Source: Zetaproteobacteria bacterium
GTDB taxonomy: Bacteria > Pseudomonadota > Zetaproteobacteria > Mariprofundales > Mariprofundaceae
DNA: 32,603 nucleotides
Reading direction: 5' to 3'
Assembly: GCA_003695905.1 (NCBI GenBank)
Contig: RFGS01000072.1
Location: 1-32,603, forward strand
In this document: positions 1 through 9,020 of the stretch, piece by piece
How the letters are laid out: every line of letters starts with the position of its first letter
How positions within the stretch are numbered: position 1 is the first letter of the stretch
The notes under the pieces: model-generated
The model's input: the letters and a program-made list of their open reading frames with translations, nothing else
Databases searched by the model: none
Told to the model about the DNA's origin: nothing
Position numbers and translations under genes: made by a program

Positions 1-783
1 GCGTGCATGGCGGCTGCCAAACAATAATCGCATGACATGGGGAACCACCAGACCCACAAAACCGATGGTGCCGGCAGCGGTCACCGCCAGTGCCGTGACA
101 GCACTGGCCAGCCAAAGCAGGCGCTGTCGTAAAAGATCGACATGCACACCCAGTGCTTGCGCTTGCCTGGCGCCCAGAAGCAGGCAATCCAAAGCATGAC
201 TGAGCCATAGACCGGCGATAAGTGCCAACACCCATGACGCCATCAACAGCGGTACGGGAATATCGGAATGGCTCAAGTCACCCATCATCCAGGAAAAAGC
301 CTGGTATAATCCCCGTTCAGGAAGCAAGGCAAGCACAAGGGCCAGAACAGCGGACCAGAATGCAGCCAGCACGACACCGGCAAGCAACATGCGAGATGTG
401 CCAAGTCTGACAAAACGCATGACCACGAAAATACCCAGCCAGGCACCTGCAAAGGCCCCTAGACTCATGGCCGCAGTCGATGCAGGCCAGCACATCAACC
501 CCACGACCGCTCCGACAGAGGCAGAACCGGCCACCCCCAGCACATAGGGTTCGGCCAGAGGATTGCCCAACAGCACTTGGAACCAAGCGCCAGCGAGCGC
601 CAGCAGACCGCCAACGGCAAAGGCCGTGAGCAATCTTGGCCAGCGAAGATCCCAGAGGATCGTCTGTTCAACGGCGTTGGCCGGTGAAAACGGGTTGATC
701 CACTGTTCACCTGTACCCAGCCCAATCAAAGCGAGCAACAGCATCAACAAGCCAAGCAACAGCCAGGACCAGAAAGCCCTCAT
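1..783 (-). CDS. btuC: FecCD/BtuC-family ABC transporter permease (cobalamin/iron-chelate type), 3' part truncated by window edge
   Basis: Open frame read from ATG at 783 to the window edge: MRAFWSWLLLGLLMLLLALIGLGTGEQWINPFSPANAVEQTILWDLRWPRLLTAFAVGGLLALAGAWFQVLLGNPLAEPYVLGVAGSASVGA...GTIGFVGLVVPHVMRLLFG. Typical FecCD motifs (LRWPRLL, QVLLGNPLAEPYVLG, GFVGLVVPH). Not in the ORF track because it runs off the edge. ATGA overlap with cobS. Confidence 0.88.
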   Translation of the reverse strand, partial: MRAFWSWLLLGLLMLLLALIGLGTGEQWINPFSPANAVEQTILWDLRWPRLLTAFAVGGLLALAGAWFQVLLGNPLAEPYVLGVAGSASVGAVVGLMCWPASTAAMSLGAFAGAWLGIFVVMRFVRLGTSRMLLAGVVLAAFWSAVLALVLALLPERGLYQAFSWMMGDLSHSDIPVPLLMASWVLALIAGLWLSHALDCLLLGARQAQALGVHVDLLRQRLLWLASAVTALAVTAAGTIGFVGLVVPHVMRLLFGSRHAR

Positions 784-1502
784 GAGAACACCATGGCCAG
801 CAACAGCAGGCATTCCATCCATTCAATGCCCGCACCCATACAATCTCCGCTAAAGCCTCCGACCCTGCTCCGCAAGAACACCCACCAGCCAGACATGGTC
901 AAAAGTGCCACCCACACCAGTACTGAAAAACCGGCAGCAACCGAGGCTAGAGCAAGCAAAATCAGCCAACCCACAAGCCCTGCCTTGCCCATGCCCGAGG
1001 AGAAGCGCTCTCCCATCCCGGGAGCAATAGGAGGCAGGACCTGTGACCAGAAAACCGCCGCAAGCCGGGCCCAGGCGGGGATCAGAACCAGCGCCAACAT
1101 GCGCCCGTCTTCTCCGACCATCATGGCAAGAGCCTGGAGTTTGATCAGAACAATGAACAGGATCGCCATGATTGCGAAACTACCCACATGGGGATCCTTC
1201 ATGACGGCATGGAAACGCTCCGGATCGCGATGGGCCGAACCCAGGGCATCGGCCAGATCAGCCGCCCCGTCAAGATGAAGTCCGCCAGTAATACCGACCC
1301 AGACCAGGACTCCGAGCAGGGCGGCCAGCTGAGAGGCCTGATGTTGTGCGAGCGTCAGCGCAGACACGACCAACGCGCCGATCAGAAGCCCGACCAGCGG
1401 AAACCATACTGCCGTACGAGGCCATTGCCCTTCCTGCCCGATGTGCCCAATGGGCACCGGAATACGGGTCAAAAGCCCAATGGCAACCAGCAAACCTCTC
1501 AT
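780..1502 (-). CDS. cobS: Adenosylcobinamide-GDP ribazoletransferase (cobalamin synthase)
   Basis: 240-aa ORF: LLTRIPVP near the N-terminus, PLVGLLIGALV, GGLHLDGAADLADALGS..RF.AVMKDPHVGSFA typical of CobS. Confidence 0.93.
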   Translation of the reverse strand: MRGLLVAIGLLTRIPVPIGHIGQEGQWPRTAVWFPLVGLLIGALVVSALTLAQHQASQLAALLGVLVWVGITGGLHLDGAADLADALGSAHRDPERFHAVMKDPHVGSFAIMAILFIVLIKLQALAMMVGEDGRMLALVLIPAWARLAAVFWSQVLPPIAPGMGERFSSGMGKAGLVGWLILLALASVAAGFSVLVWVALLTMSGWWVFLRSRVGGFSGDCMGAGIEWMECLLLLAMVFS

Positions 1503-1594
1503 GCCCGACTCCCCGCACGTCCCGATGGACTGATCGGTCGTCGTCTACATGCGAAGCTTCGCACACGGCACATGCCTGTCTTCAAGATCCACAT
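1499..1594 (-). CDS. Possible 31-aa leader ORF in the cobD-cobS gap (speculative)
   Basis: ATG at 1594 preceded by GGTGGATTGGGA; MWILKTGMCRVRSFACRRRPISPSGRAGSRA ends in a TGA that overlaps the cobS ATG (ATGA). No homology known to me. Confidence 0.2.
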   Translation of the reverse strand: MWILKTGMCRVRSFACRRRPISPSGRAGSRA

Positions 1595-1613
1595 TCCCAA
1601 TCCACCGACGGAG

Positions 1614-2600
1614 TCAATCATGCAAAGCTGCCTCCAATCTGTTCCAGCCTTCTTGAGCAGCGGGCAATCCGAAGCGTACCCAACCTTGTAGTTCCGGCCA
1701 CTCGGGGAACATGCGAACAAGAATCCTGTGTTCCGAGAATGCAGGCATTCTTCCCGGAGATCTGGCCAACACAAAAGAGGCCTTTGAAGGCAGAACCTGC
1801 CATCCATACCGCAACAACAGTTTTTCCAAACGCCGGCGGACTTCAGCCATGCTAGCATCTCGCTCTTCGGCACCCTGCAGCAAGTGGGGAAGCAGATGAA
1901 GCGTTGGTGTTGCAACCGGCCACGGAGGAAGCCAACGGCGGATCTTTTTGATGATATCAGGACGAGCCACCACGTACCCGATCCTCAATCCTGGGATGGC
2001 GAACAACTTAGTCAGTGATCCCAGACGGATGACATCAGCCATCACTCCGAGGCGCCGCCGGTCAACAAATGGCAGATAAGACTCATCAAGCACGCCCCTT
2101 CTACCAATTGGAAAATCACGCAGAGCCCCGTCTGGATTGTGCGGGCTCGTGATCCAGACTGCATCGGCTGGCGCAGGGCCCTGAGATTTGGCGAAACTAC
2201 GAATTCTGCAGCCAGCTCTTTGAGCAGCCCGCAGGGGCTCAGCGTAACACGGGGTCTCAATCGCCAGCGTACGCCACCCCATAGCCTGGACAAGCACCTC
2301 AATGAAGGCCTGTGCCCCAGCTCCCACGCACACCGATTCAGGTTGAACGCCAAGCGCTTCGCTCAGGGCTGTACGCGCGGGCTCCCCCTTATCATCGGGA
2401 TATCGAGCAGCCAGATGGGCATGCTGACCGAACCACTGGGCCAACCAAGCGGGAGGACCACCCGGATATACCCCTGTGGAAAGATCCAGGATCTGTTCGG
2501 GAAGGCAACCCCAATTCCGCGCAACTGCTTCCAGTCGCCCACCATGCACAATCGCCTGCTGTGCAATGCGACGGAGCTCCAACGAAGGATCAGCGGACAA
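1614..2600 (-). CDS. cobD: L-threonine-O-3-phosphate decarboxylase (PLP, aspartate aminotransferase fold)
   Basis: 328-aa ORF: HGGRLEAVARNWG..EQILDLSTGVYP, ITSPHNPDG, DESYLPF, SLTKLFAIPGLRIGYVVA (PLP lysine region). Cobalamin operon context. Confidence 0.9.
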   Translation of the reverse strand: MSADPSLELRRIAQQAIVHGGRLEAVARNWGCLPEQILDLSTGVYPGGPPAWLAQWFGQHAHLAARYPDDKGEPARTALSEALGVQPESVCVGAGAQAFIEVLVQAMGWRTLAIETPCYAEPLRAAQRAGCRIRSFAKSQGPAPADAVWITSPHNPDGALRDFPIGRRGVLDESYLPFVDRRRLGVMADVIRLGSLTKLFAIPGLRIGYVVARPDIIKKIRRWLPPWPVATPTLHLLPHLLQGAEERDASMAEVRRRLEKLLLRYGWQVLPSKASFVLARSPGRMPAFSEHRILVRMFPEWPELQGWVRFGLPAAQEGWNRLEAALHD

Positions 2601-3480
2601 ATTCCAGCCCGACGACGAGCAAGGCCACGACAGTCAGCATCTTGTTCACCAGTCCCACGGCCACAAACGAGACCTCTTCATCAACCTCCCGCGCATGCGG
2701 CGGGCCATAACCCGGCCTGACATCGAGTTTTCCCTCGCGCATCACAGGACCTCCAAGACGAATGCCAGCCGCCAGGGCAAGCGAGGCCTCAGGCCAGCCG
2801 GCATTGGGCGATTCATGCATTCTGGCCTGCGCAATGAGCATGGGCCAGTCATGCATGCGACCGGCCAACAGCAACAGGGCTGCTGCCGTGATGCGCGCGG
2901 GCAGCCAGCTGACAAGATCATCCATACGCGCAGCAAACCAACCAAAGCGGAGATAACGGGGATTCCGGTAGCCCCACATTGCATCCAGCGTATTGACCAT
3001 GCGATAAACCACGGCCGCCGGCATACCCAATACCAGAAACCACATCAACGGAGCCACAACCGCATCTGATGCATTCTCGGCCAAGGATTCCAAAGCAGCC
3101 CGGCGAGCATCTGCAAGCTCCATCGCTTGCACATCGCGGCTGACAATGTGGCTGACCGCTGCCCGGGCTCTTGCAACATCACTGGCTGTCAGCACGCAAT
3201 GCACATGCCTGAACAACGACCGCCACCCCAGACAAAACCAGAGAACAAATGCATCAAAAACCATCTGCCATGCTGGCGGAATCGCTGATTCCAGCATCAG
3301 GATCAGCGTCAAAGGTGGGACAAGCGCCGCTGCCCACAGACAAAGACCGCGCAAGCGGTTATCGGCGTAGAACAGGCGTTCCAGCCAGGCTGCCCAGCGA
3401 CCGAACCAGGCCACCGGATGCCAGCGATTGGATGGATCGCCCAGCACGTGCTCCAACAGCAAGGCCAACACGATGGTCAT
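2590..3480 (-). CDS. cbiB: Adenosylcobinamide-phosphate synthase
   Basis: 296-aa ORF: LLLEHVLGDPSNRWHPVAWFGRW, RDVQAMELADARRAALESLAENASDAVVAPLMWF, RMVNTLDAMWGYRNPRY. Characteristic of CbiB/CobD. Confidence 0.94.
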   Translation of the reverse strand: MTIVLALLLEHVLGDPSNRWHPVAWFGRWAAWLERLFYADNRLRGLCLWAAALVPPLTLILMLESAIPPAWQMVFDAFVLWFCLGWRSLFRHVHCVLTASDVARARAAVSHIVSRDVQAMELADARRAALESLAENASDAVVAPLMWFLVLGMPAAVVYRMVNTLDAMWGYRNPRYLRFGWFAARMDDLVSWLPARITAAALLLLAGRMHDWPMLIAQARMHESPNAGWPEASLALAAGIRLGGPVMREGKLDVRPGYGPPHAREVDEEVSFVAVGLVNKMLTVVALLVVGLEFVR

Positions 3481-4118
3481 TGCTTGTTACCGTCTGGGTA
3501 ACGGTTTTCTCCCAGCACGAAAGACAACGGCCGCCGTTTGCGCCATCCGCTCAGCTCAAGCATCGGCGCCTTGTAAAAATCCGATACTGGCCCGAGGCAA
3601 AGCAGCGCCAGTGGCTTTGCACCTGGAGGACAACAGAGCAATGCCGCCATCTGCTGCGGATCAAAAAAGGACACCCATCCCATGCCCAGGTTCTCGGCGC
3701 GGGCAGCCAGCCACATGTTCTCGATGGCACAGGCGCATGAAGCCAAGGTCATCTCCTCTGGCATTGTTCGCCGACCAAAAATGGTACCATCATCCGGTGC
3801 CATAACCACAGCGATTAATTCTGCGCATTCAAGGATCCCCTCCACCTTTAGACGAAGGAAGTCAGCGCTGCGCTCCCCCATGCGTTCAGCCGTGTACTGG
3901 CGCTCCTTTTCCACCAATTCAGCCAACTCCTCCCGAAGCTTTCTGTCGCTGATGCGGATGAAACGCCAGGGCTGCATGAAGCCCACGCTGGGCGCAGCAT
4001 GTCCGGCCTCCAGAATTCGCTGCAGGACTTCAGGTGCCACCTTGCCTCCTGCAAAATGCCGCATGTCACGCCGTGCATGGAGCACGCGATAAAAAGCGTT
4101 CCTGGTCTCAGCGTCCAT
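3477..4118 (-). CDS. bluB: 5,6-dimethylbenzimidazole synthase
   Basis: Real start likely MDAETRNAFYRVLHARRDMRHF at 4118, not 4385 as in the ORF track. GHAAPSVGFMQPWRFI, ERMGERSADFLRLKVEGI, ENLGMGWVSFFDP match BluB nitroreductase-fold proteins. Confidence 0.92.
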   Translation of the reverse strand: MDAETRNAFYRVLHARRDMRHFAGGKVAPEVLQRILEAGHAAPSVGFMQPWRFIRISDRKLREELAELVEKERQYTAERMGERSADFLRLKVEGILECAELIAVVMAPDDGTIFGRRTMPEEMTLASCACAIENMWLAARAENLGMGWVSFFDPQQMAALLCCPPGAKPLALLCLGPVSDFYKAPMLELSGWRKRRPLSFVLGENRYPDGNKQ

Positions 4119-4914
4119 GTGCCAGCTCCAGCCTGATCCTGACCAGTTCCTCCAGGGCATCCACCAACCTCGGGCCTGGGCGGTGCACAAGGTCATGCGG
4201 CACACCGAAGATGCGTATATCCTTACCCAACCACTTTCGCCAGAACCGTTTCCTCTCTTCAAGATCACGATTCTCATCAGGAATGATGACGACCTCTGGG
4301 TGGCTATGAACCACCCCCTCCAGGCTCGCCCGCACGCTCTCACCTGGATATCCGGCATACACTTGACGGAAACCAGCCAAGCCAAGCAGATCGGTGATAA
4401 AGCTGTCGCTTGCCGGCGCGATCAGCGGCTTGTGCCAGATCTCGTAAAATGCAGGCATGCGCTCTTGCGGAACCACGGCCACAAGTGAGGCGAGCTTGGC
4501 CTGCAAGGCATCGGCAAGCTGTGTTGCTTCCTGTTCATGATGCACGGCAACCCCGATGCGGCGGATATCCTCGATAACCTCGGAAAGCTTGCGCGGCTTG
4601 CTCACGACGATGCGCACGCCCTGGCTCGCCAGGGGCTTCAGACCTGGATCGGCACCGTTGAAGGCAATGACGATCGTCGGCGCAAGCCTCAGCGCAGCCT
4701 CGGCATTCACGCCCAGGTAATTGCCCACACGGGGAACCTTCTGTGCTTCGGGTGGATAATCGCAGTAATCAACCGCGCCCACCACTTCCTGGCCGGCACC
4801 GATCGCAAACAGCGTTTCGCAGATATGCGGGGCCAGCGCCAGGATGCGCTCGGCGGCCTGCGCAGGCACCGACATGGCCAGACACAGGAGCGCGACAAGG
4901 CAGAAGAACCTCAT
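4108..4914 (-). CDS. btuF: Periplasmic cobalamin-binding protein (BtuF-like)
   Basis: 268-aa ORF with signal peptide MRFFCLVALLCLAMSVPAQA; ERILALAPHICETLFAIGAGQEVVGAVDYCDYPPEAQKVPRVGNYLGVNAEAALRLAPTIVIAF is typical of BtuF/PF01497. Confidence 0.9.
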   Translation of the reverse strand: MRFFCLVALLCLAMSVPAQAAERILALAPHICETLFAIGAGQEVVGAVDYCDYPPEAQKVPRVGNYLGVNAEAALRLAPTIVIAFNGADPGLKPLASQGVRIVVSKPRKLSEVIEDIRRIGVAVHHEQEATQLADALQAKLASLVAVVPQERMPAFYEIWHKPLIAPASDSFITDLLGLAGFRQVYAGYPGESVRASLEGVVHSHPEVVIIPDENRDLEERKRFWRKWLGKDIRIFGVPHDLVHRPGPRLVDALEELVRIRLELAHGR

Positions 4915-6182
4915 TGGAACAACCCTGCAGCGGTCTCAGGAGCCGAAGGAAAATACCAGTGGTTCCAAGAAGCACGCACTCCCTTGTAGCGCCAGCCTTG
5001 ATCGCCGTCCTGGACCAACTCATAGGCCGGAGCATCCCGACCTTCCCCCTCGCGTTGCGCGTAATGAAAAGCATGACCGCGCAGTCCATCCCAAGTTTGC
5101 CGATAGCCAAGATCAACCAACCTTGGCCTCATGCAATACCGATGCGTGCTCACGCCCGCCATGGGGTACTGGCGGCCTTCGACATCCACGATGCACCGAC
5201 CAAGCACCATCATGCCGCCACATTCGGCCAGTACGGGCCGACCCGAGTCGCAAAACGCGCTGATCGAACGCAGTGTCCGGGAACGCGAAAGCGATTCAGC
5301 GTACAGTTCGGGATAGCCGCCGGGCAACCAGAGGGCGTCAGCCTGGGGTATGGACTCGCCGGCAATCGGCGAGAAAAAGGAAAGCGCTGCTCCCTGCTCG
5401 CGCAGCCAGTCGAGGTTGGCCGGATACAAAAAGCGGAAGGCCTCATCCTGTGCGATGGCAATGTGCAACCCCTTAAGTCTCCGCCTACCCCCTCCCTGCG
5501 CTTGATTGGCAATGGTGGGAAGAGCATCACTGAGTAGCAAGGGATCGACCAGCGGCTGGAAGGTTGGATATTTCGGCCCGCGCTCCTTATCCGGTGGCAC
5601 AAGCCCGAGATACCGCTCCGCCAAACAGTCCTTTGCATGGCCAAGCCAGCCGATCAGCGGTGGAAGATGCCTCTCCCGCAAAAAACCGGCCAGCATACGC
5701 GCGTGACCCTCGCCTCCCGCGCGGTTGGCGATGATGCCTGCAACACGCACGCTCTGTCGAACACACTCCTCGACCAACCCGGCCACCAGGGGTGCCACCG
5801 TACCCGCCATGCCGCCGGCGTCGATGACCAGCCACACAGGAAGCCGCAGCAGACAAGCAAGATCTGCACTGGATCCGGGACCGCCAACACCCTGCTGCCC
5901 GTCGAACAGGCCCATCACGCCTTCCACCACAGCCACATCCGCATCGCCCGACTGACGATGCAACAAAATGCGACTTTCCTGCCTGCCCACCATCCAGGTG
6001 TCGAGGTTATAACAGGGCCTGTCCGCGACATGCGCCAAATGCATGGGGTCGAGAAAATCCGGGCCCGCCTTAAACGGCGCAATCGTAAGCCCTCGCTGAC
6101 GAAACCAGCACATCAGGGCAAGCGTCACTGTCGTCTTGCCGCAGCCGGAATGCGTACCAGCCACCATCACAGCCTGGCTCAT
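4911..6182 (-). CDS. cobB: Cobyrinate / hydrogenobyrinate a,c-diamide synthase (CobB/CbiA)
   Basis: 423-aa ORF: MVAGTHSGCGKTTVTLALM P-loop, FKAGPDFLDPMHL, NLDTWMV, VVEGVMGLFDG, and a C-terminal GATase fold (WLPGGYPELYAESLSRSRTLRSI, LAECGGMMVLG). Confidence 0.93.
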   Translation of the reverse strand: MSQAVMVAGTHSGCGKTTVTLALMCWFRQRGLTIAPFKAGPDFLDPMHLAHVADRPCYNLDTWMVGRQESRILLHRQSGDADVAVVEGVMGLFDGQQGVGGPGSSADLACLLRLPVWLVIDAGGMAGTVAPLVAGLVEECVRQSVRVAGIIANRAGGEGHARMLAGFLRERHLPPLIGWLGHAKDCLAERYLGLVPPDKERGPKYPTFQPLVDPLLLSDALPTIANQAQGGGRRRLKGLHIAIAQDEAFRFLYPANLDWLREQGAALSFFSPIAGESIPQADALWLPGGYPELYAESLSRSRTLRSISAFCDSGRPVLAECGGMMVLGRCIVDVEGRQYPMAGVSTHRYCMRPRLVDLGYRQTWDGLRGHAFHYAQREGEGRDAPAYELVQDGDQGWRYKGVRASWNHWYFPSAPETAAGLFQ

Positions 6183-6865
6183 CGAAGCACAAACCGCACA
6201 GGCAGCCGATAACGGCCGTCGTCAAGATCAATAAGCTCCACCTGCCGCACCCCATCAAGCGCCGCAGCATCAAGCACATGGTGACCGCTGGATGCCACAA
6301 GCCTCACTTCGGAAAGCCTGCGTGCATGCACATCGAACCCCACTTCGACGCGCCCTTCCCAGCCCATGCGCCTTGCCTGCCAGGGATAATGAATATGCGC
6401 AAGGAACAGGCGCCGGGTCCCTTCAGGCACCTGCTGAATACCTGAGGCCCTGGGAGCCGTTTCCCCCACTTGGTTGGACGAGTCTGACGATCGGTCAGAT
6501 TGCGCCTCACCTTGCTGCGATGTAGCGGGGAAGAATGGTGCTGCCCGTCCATGAGTCACCGGACGGAAAGACCGACGCTTTACAGCTCTCTCCAGCGCCA
6601 GCTGCCCCGATACATGCTGTTTCACGCGCCGTTGTGTAGGTTCAGGGGAGCGTGAAATGTCTGCAGAATGCCGGAGATTCGGAGTTGCTCGAACAAGTTC
6701 CACAGGCAGTACAGCCACGGCTTGGCTGCCCCTTGGAGCAGTTGTCCACTGTCCGGATAGACACACGATCAGGGCCGTATGCAGGCTGGCGGCAACAACA
6801 AAGGCCACCGCCAGCCGCAAATGCCTACGTCTAATAGCGCCCTTCCAAACCAAGGTACCAGACAC
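6179..6865 (-). CDS. tonB: TonB-family energy transducer within the B12 operon
   Basis: N-terminal TM LRLAVAFVVAASLHTALIVCL, C-terminal IHYPWQARRMGWEGRVEVGFDVHARRLSEVRLVASSGHHVLDAAALDGVRQ...LPVRFVLR (TonB CTD pattern). Start is GTG at 6865 and overlaps btuB by 35 nt; exact start uncertain. Confidence 0.8.
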   Translation of the reverse strand: MSGTLVWKGAIRRRHLRLAVAFVVAASLHTALIVCLSGQWTTAPRGSQAVAVLPVELVRATPNLRHSADISRSPEPTQRRVKQHVSGQLALERAVKRRSFRPVTHGRAAPFFPATSQQGEAQSDRSSDSSNQVGETAPRASGIQQVPEGTRRLFLAHIHYPWQARRMGWEGRVEVGFDVHARRLSEVRLVASSGHHVLDAAALDGVRQVELIDLDDGRYRLPVRFVLR

Positions 6866-8684
6866 GCGGCATCACGCCATAGCCGGACACTTCTTCATAG
6901 GTCTGGTTCGTCGCATTCTCGACCCGGCCAATCAGGCGAACATGCTCGATGATTTCCATCCAGGCACGCACGTCCAGCTTGTCGTAGCCCTGCATGGCGC
7001 CGACGTTCCCAGGGCTGGAAAACCTCGGCCCCACAATCGCCCACCATGCATCAAGCCCCCAGTTACCGCCATCCATACCGACACCAATGCCCCCCTTTTC
7101 GCGGGCTCGACGCGGTAGTCGGGAGCCATCAAGCGCATTGTGCGCCCGCTGGACAGTCCAGTTGCCACGCACATAGCCCGGCCCAAAATGGTAGTCTAGA
7201 GAAAACTCCCAACCGTGGATCTTTGCTCGCCCGATATTGGTCGGTTGCCAGAAAAAAGGCTTAACCTGTTCCCAGCTGATCAGATCACGGATGTCCTGAG
7301 TGAACCATGTGGCTGAAGCCGACATGTTTCCCCACTCTCCTTTCTCACTCCAGCTCAAGCCCACATCCCCACCTTTCGATGATTCAGGGCGCAGGTTCGG
7401 ATTGCCGGCGGCAAAGGTTGTTGCCGGCCAATACAAATCATTGATGGAGGGCGCCTTAAAACCCGTCCCGTAATTGGCAAACAGCTTGATGCCCGCAAAG
7501 GGATGCAGGCCAAGTCCAAGACGATAAGTCATCTTGTCTGCTACCATATTGTTCCGATCCTGACGTGCCGCAGCCGAAACGTCGAACATATCGGTGTGCC
7601 AGGAAAGGCTTGCAAACCCAGCGGTTTGATCCATCCGCCGATTGATACCCAGTGACAGGTTCTGTCCAAGATCACGATGTTGCTCAAGGCCGAGCAGTGC
7701 ATCGACGCGCTCAAAATGGAAACGGTTCTCCCAGCTCAACTGATCAATACGGGTACGAATATAGCTGTTGTTGAGTGCGGTCACGGGATCCGTCGTGGAA
7801 TACACATCCTGGCTGCGGCCAACCCGAAGCAAGGTTGTCCAGGCATTACCAATGGGGTATTCACCCTCCATTCCCCATTGTTGCTGCCTCAAGCGCTGCT
7901 TGAAGTTCAGGACATCGCCAAACTTGAAGGTCTTGGGATCAAAGCCATCCAAGCCGGTCGAACCGTCACTACTGCGTCCAAAAAGGCGAATCCGCCCGTG
8001 GGCCATGGGCACATCCAGCTTGCCTCCCCAATTCGTTGCGGAAAAACCATCCGGTTCTATGCCAGCCGCAGCAGCTGAAACACCACGCGTGCGCTGACCC
8101 TCGGCATGAAGGCTGAATCGGATCCCTCTATCGTTGCCACCACTGACTGCTGCAGAAACCCGACTTGCGCCCAAATCACCAGCCTCGACAAGCACTCTGG
8201 CATCGGGCTCTGACGAACCGGAGCGAGTAAAGATCTGAATCACGCCACCGATCGCATCGGCCCCATACAGCGAAGACTGGGGACCGCGCACGATTTCTAT
8301 ACGCTCGATGCCATTCAGCGAAAGATTGGCCCAATCAAACTGGCCCAGAGTGGCCGAGCCCACACGCAGACCATCAATCAGCACAAGCGTATGCCCAGGA
8401 TTCGTTCCCCGCAGGAAAAGGCTTGTCGCCTTGCCAGGCCCACCACTGGTGGCTACATCAACGGCAGCCACTCGACGCAACAGATCCGCCACTGTCACCG
8501 CTCCACTTTGCTCAATCTCCTCACGGGTGATTACGGTTACATCAGCGGTCGTTTTGGTCGATGAACTCTCCATACGATCAGCCGTAACCACAACCTCTCC
8601 CATCTCCGTGGCATGCGCAGCCGAAGTGACCGCTAGTCCAAGCAATGCGCCAAAACCTATGGCGCCCAAGCGAATTTTTTTCAT
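6831..8684 (-). CDS. btuB: TonB-dependent vitamin B12 outer-membrane receptor
   Basis: Start MKKIRLGAIGFGALLGLAVTSAAHA at 8684 with upstream TAGGAG; EMGEVVVTADR TonB box region, plug motifs RGTNPGHTLVLIDGLRVGSATLGQFDWANLSLNGIERIEIVRGPQSSLYGADAIGGVIQIFT; C-terminus WYLGLEGRY. Directly downstream of a cobalamin riboswitch. Confidence 0.93.
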   Translation of the reverse strand: MKKIRLGAIGFGALLGLAVTSAAHATEMGEVVVTADRMESSSTKTTADVTVITREEIEQSGAVTVADLLRRVAAVDVATSGGPGKATSLFLRGTNPGHTLVLIDGLRVGSATLGQFDWANLSLNGIERIEIVRGPQSSLYGADAIGGVIQIFTRSGSSEPDARVLVEAGDLGASRVSAAVSGGNDRGIRFSLHAEGQRTRGVSAAAAGIEPDGFSATNWGGKLDVPMAHGRIRLFGRSSDGSTGLDGFDPKTFKFGDVLNFKQRLRQQQWGMEGEYPIGNAWTTLLRVGRSQDVYSTTDPVTALNNSYIRTRIDQLSWENRFHFERVDALLGLEQHRDLGQNLSLGINRRMDQTAGFASLSWHTDMFDVSAAARQDRNNMVADKMTYRLGLGLHPFAGIKLFANYGTGFKAPSINDLYWPATTFAAGNPNLRPESSKGGDVGLSWSEKGEWGNMSASATWFTQDIRDLISWEQVKPFFWQPTNIGRAKIHGWEFSLDYHFGPGYVRGNWTVQRAHNALDGSRLPRRAREKGGIGVGMDGGNWGLDAWWAIVGPRFSSPGNVGAMQGYDKLDVRAWMEIIEHVRLIGRVENATNQTYEEVSGYGVMPRVWYLGLEGRY

Positions 8685-8825
8685 GTCAATCCAACTCCTA
8701 TCAAGCACCCACCGTGCACTTTTTTAGGGAAGCAACGCGAAAGGGCTGGAGAAAGCGCATGTCATCGGTAGCCAGACGGACCATCGATTCCGGCGCGCCC
8801 ACACCCCGTGGCGTCCTTCCATCAT

Positions 8826-9020
8826 GCATCGGGCCGGTCTCCTGGCTTGTCCTCACCCTTCGCCATGCATGCCTTCCCGGATGTCTCCAGTGGCTCGCCG
8901 CATGACGTCGTCAGACTCACAGTTGCGGGGGCAGCGCCGGAATCGATCACATTGATATCGTGATCCCACCGGACTTCCCGTTTCACCCTGAGCGCCGGAA
9001 CGGCGGACAGGGCACCTCGA
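8826..9020 (-). promoter_or_regulatory. Cobalamin (AdoCbl-type) riboswitch upstream of btuB
   Basis: On the minus strand: GAGGTGCC...CAGGGTGAAACGGGAAGTCCGGTG...CGGCGCTGCCCCCGCAACTGTGA...GCGAGCCACTG...CCGGGAAGGC...AAGCCAGGAGACCGGCC. Matches the conserved cobalamin riboswitch core including the B12 box (AGCCAGGAGACCGGCC). Confidence 0.94.

Noticed and set aside
2139-3069. Plus-strand ORFs of 132-197 aa opposite cobD/cbiB
   Set aside because: Overlap confidently identified minus-strand genes and show low-complexity basic composition typical of antisense frames.
4743-5537. 264-aa plus-strand ORF antisense to btuF/cobB
   Set aside because: No recognisable motif, Arg/Pro/Ser-rich shadow of well-supported genes on the minus strand.
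8700-8735. Possible plus-strand terminator near gtgcacttttttaggg
   Set aside because: Stem is only about 4 bp (gcac-ccacc-gtgc) and there is no plus-strand gene ending there; also within the btuB leader.
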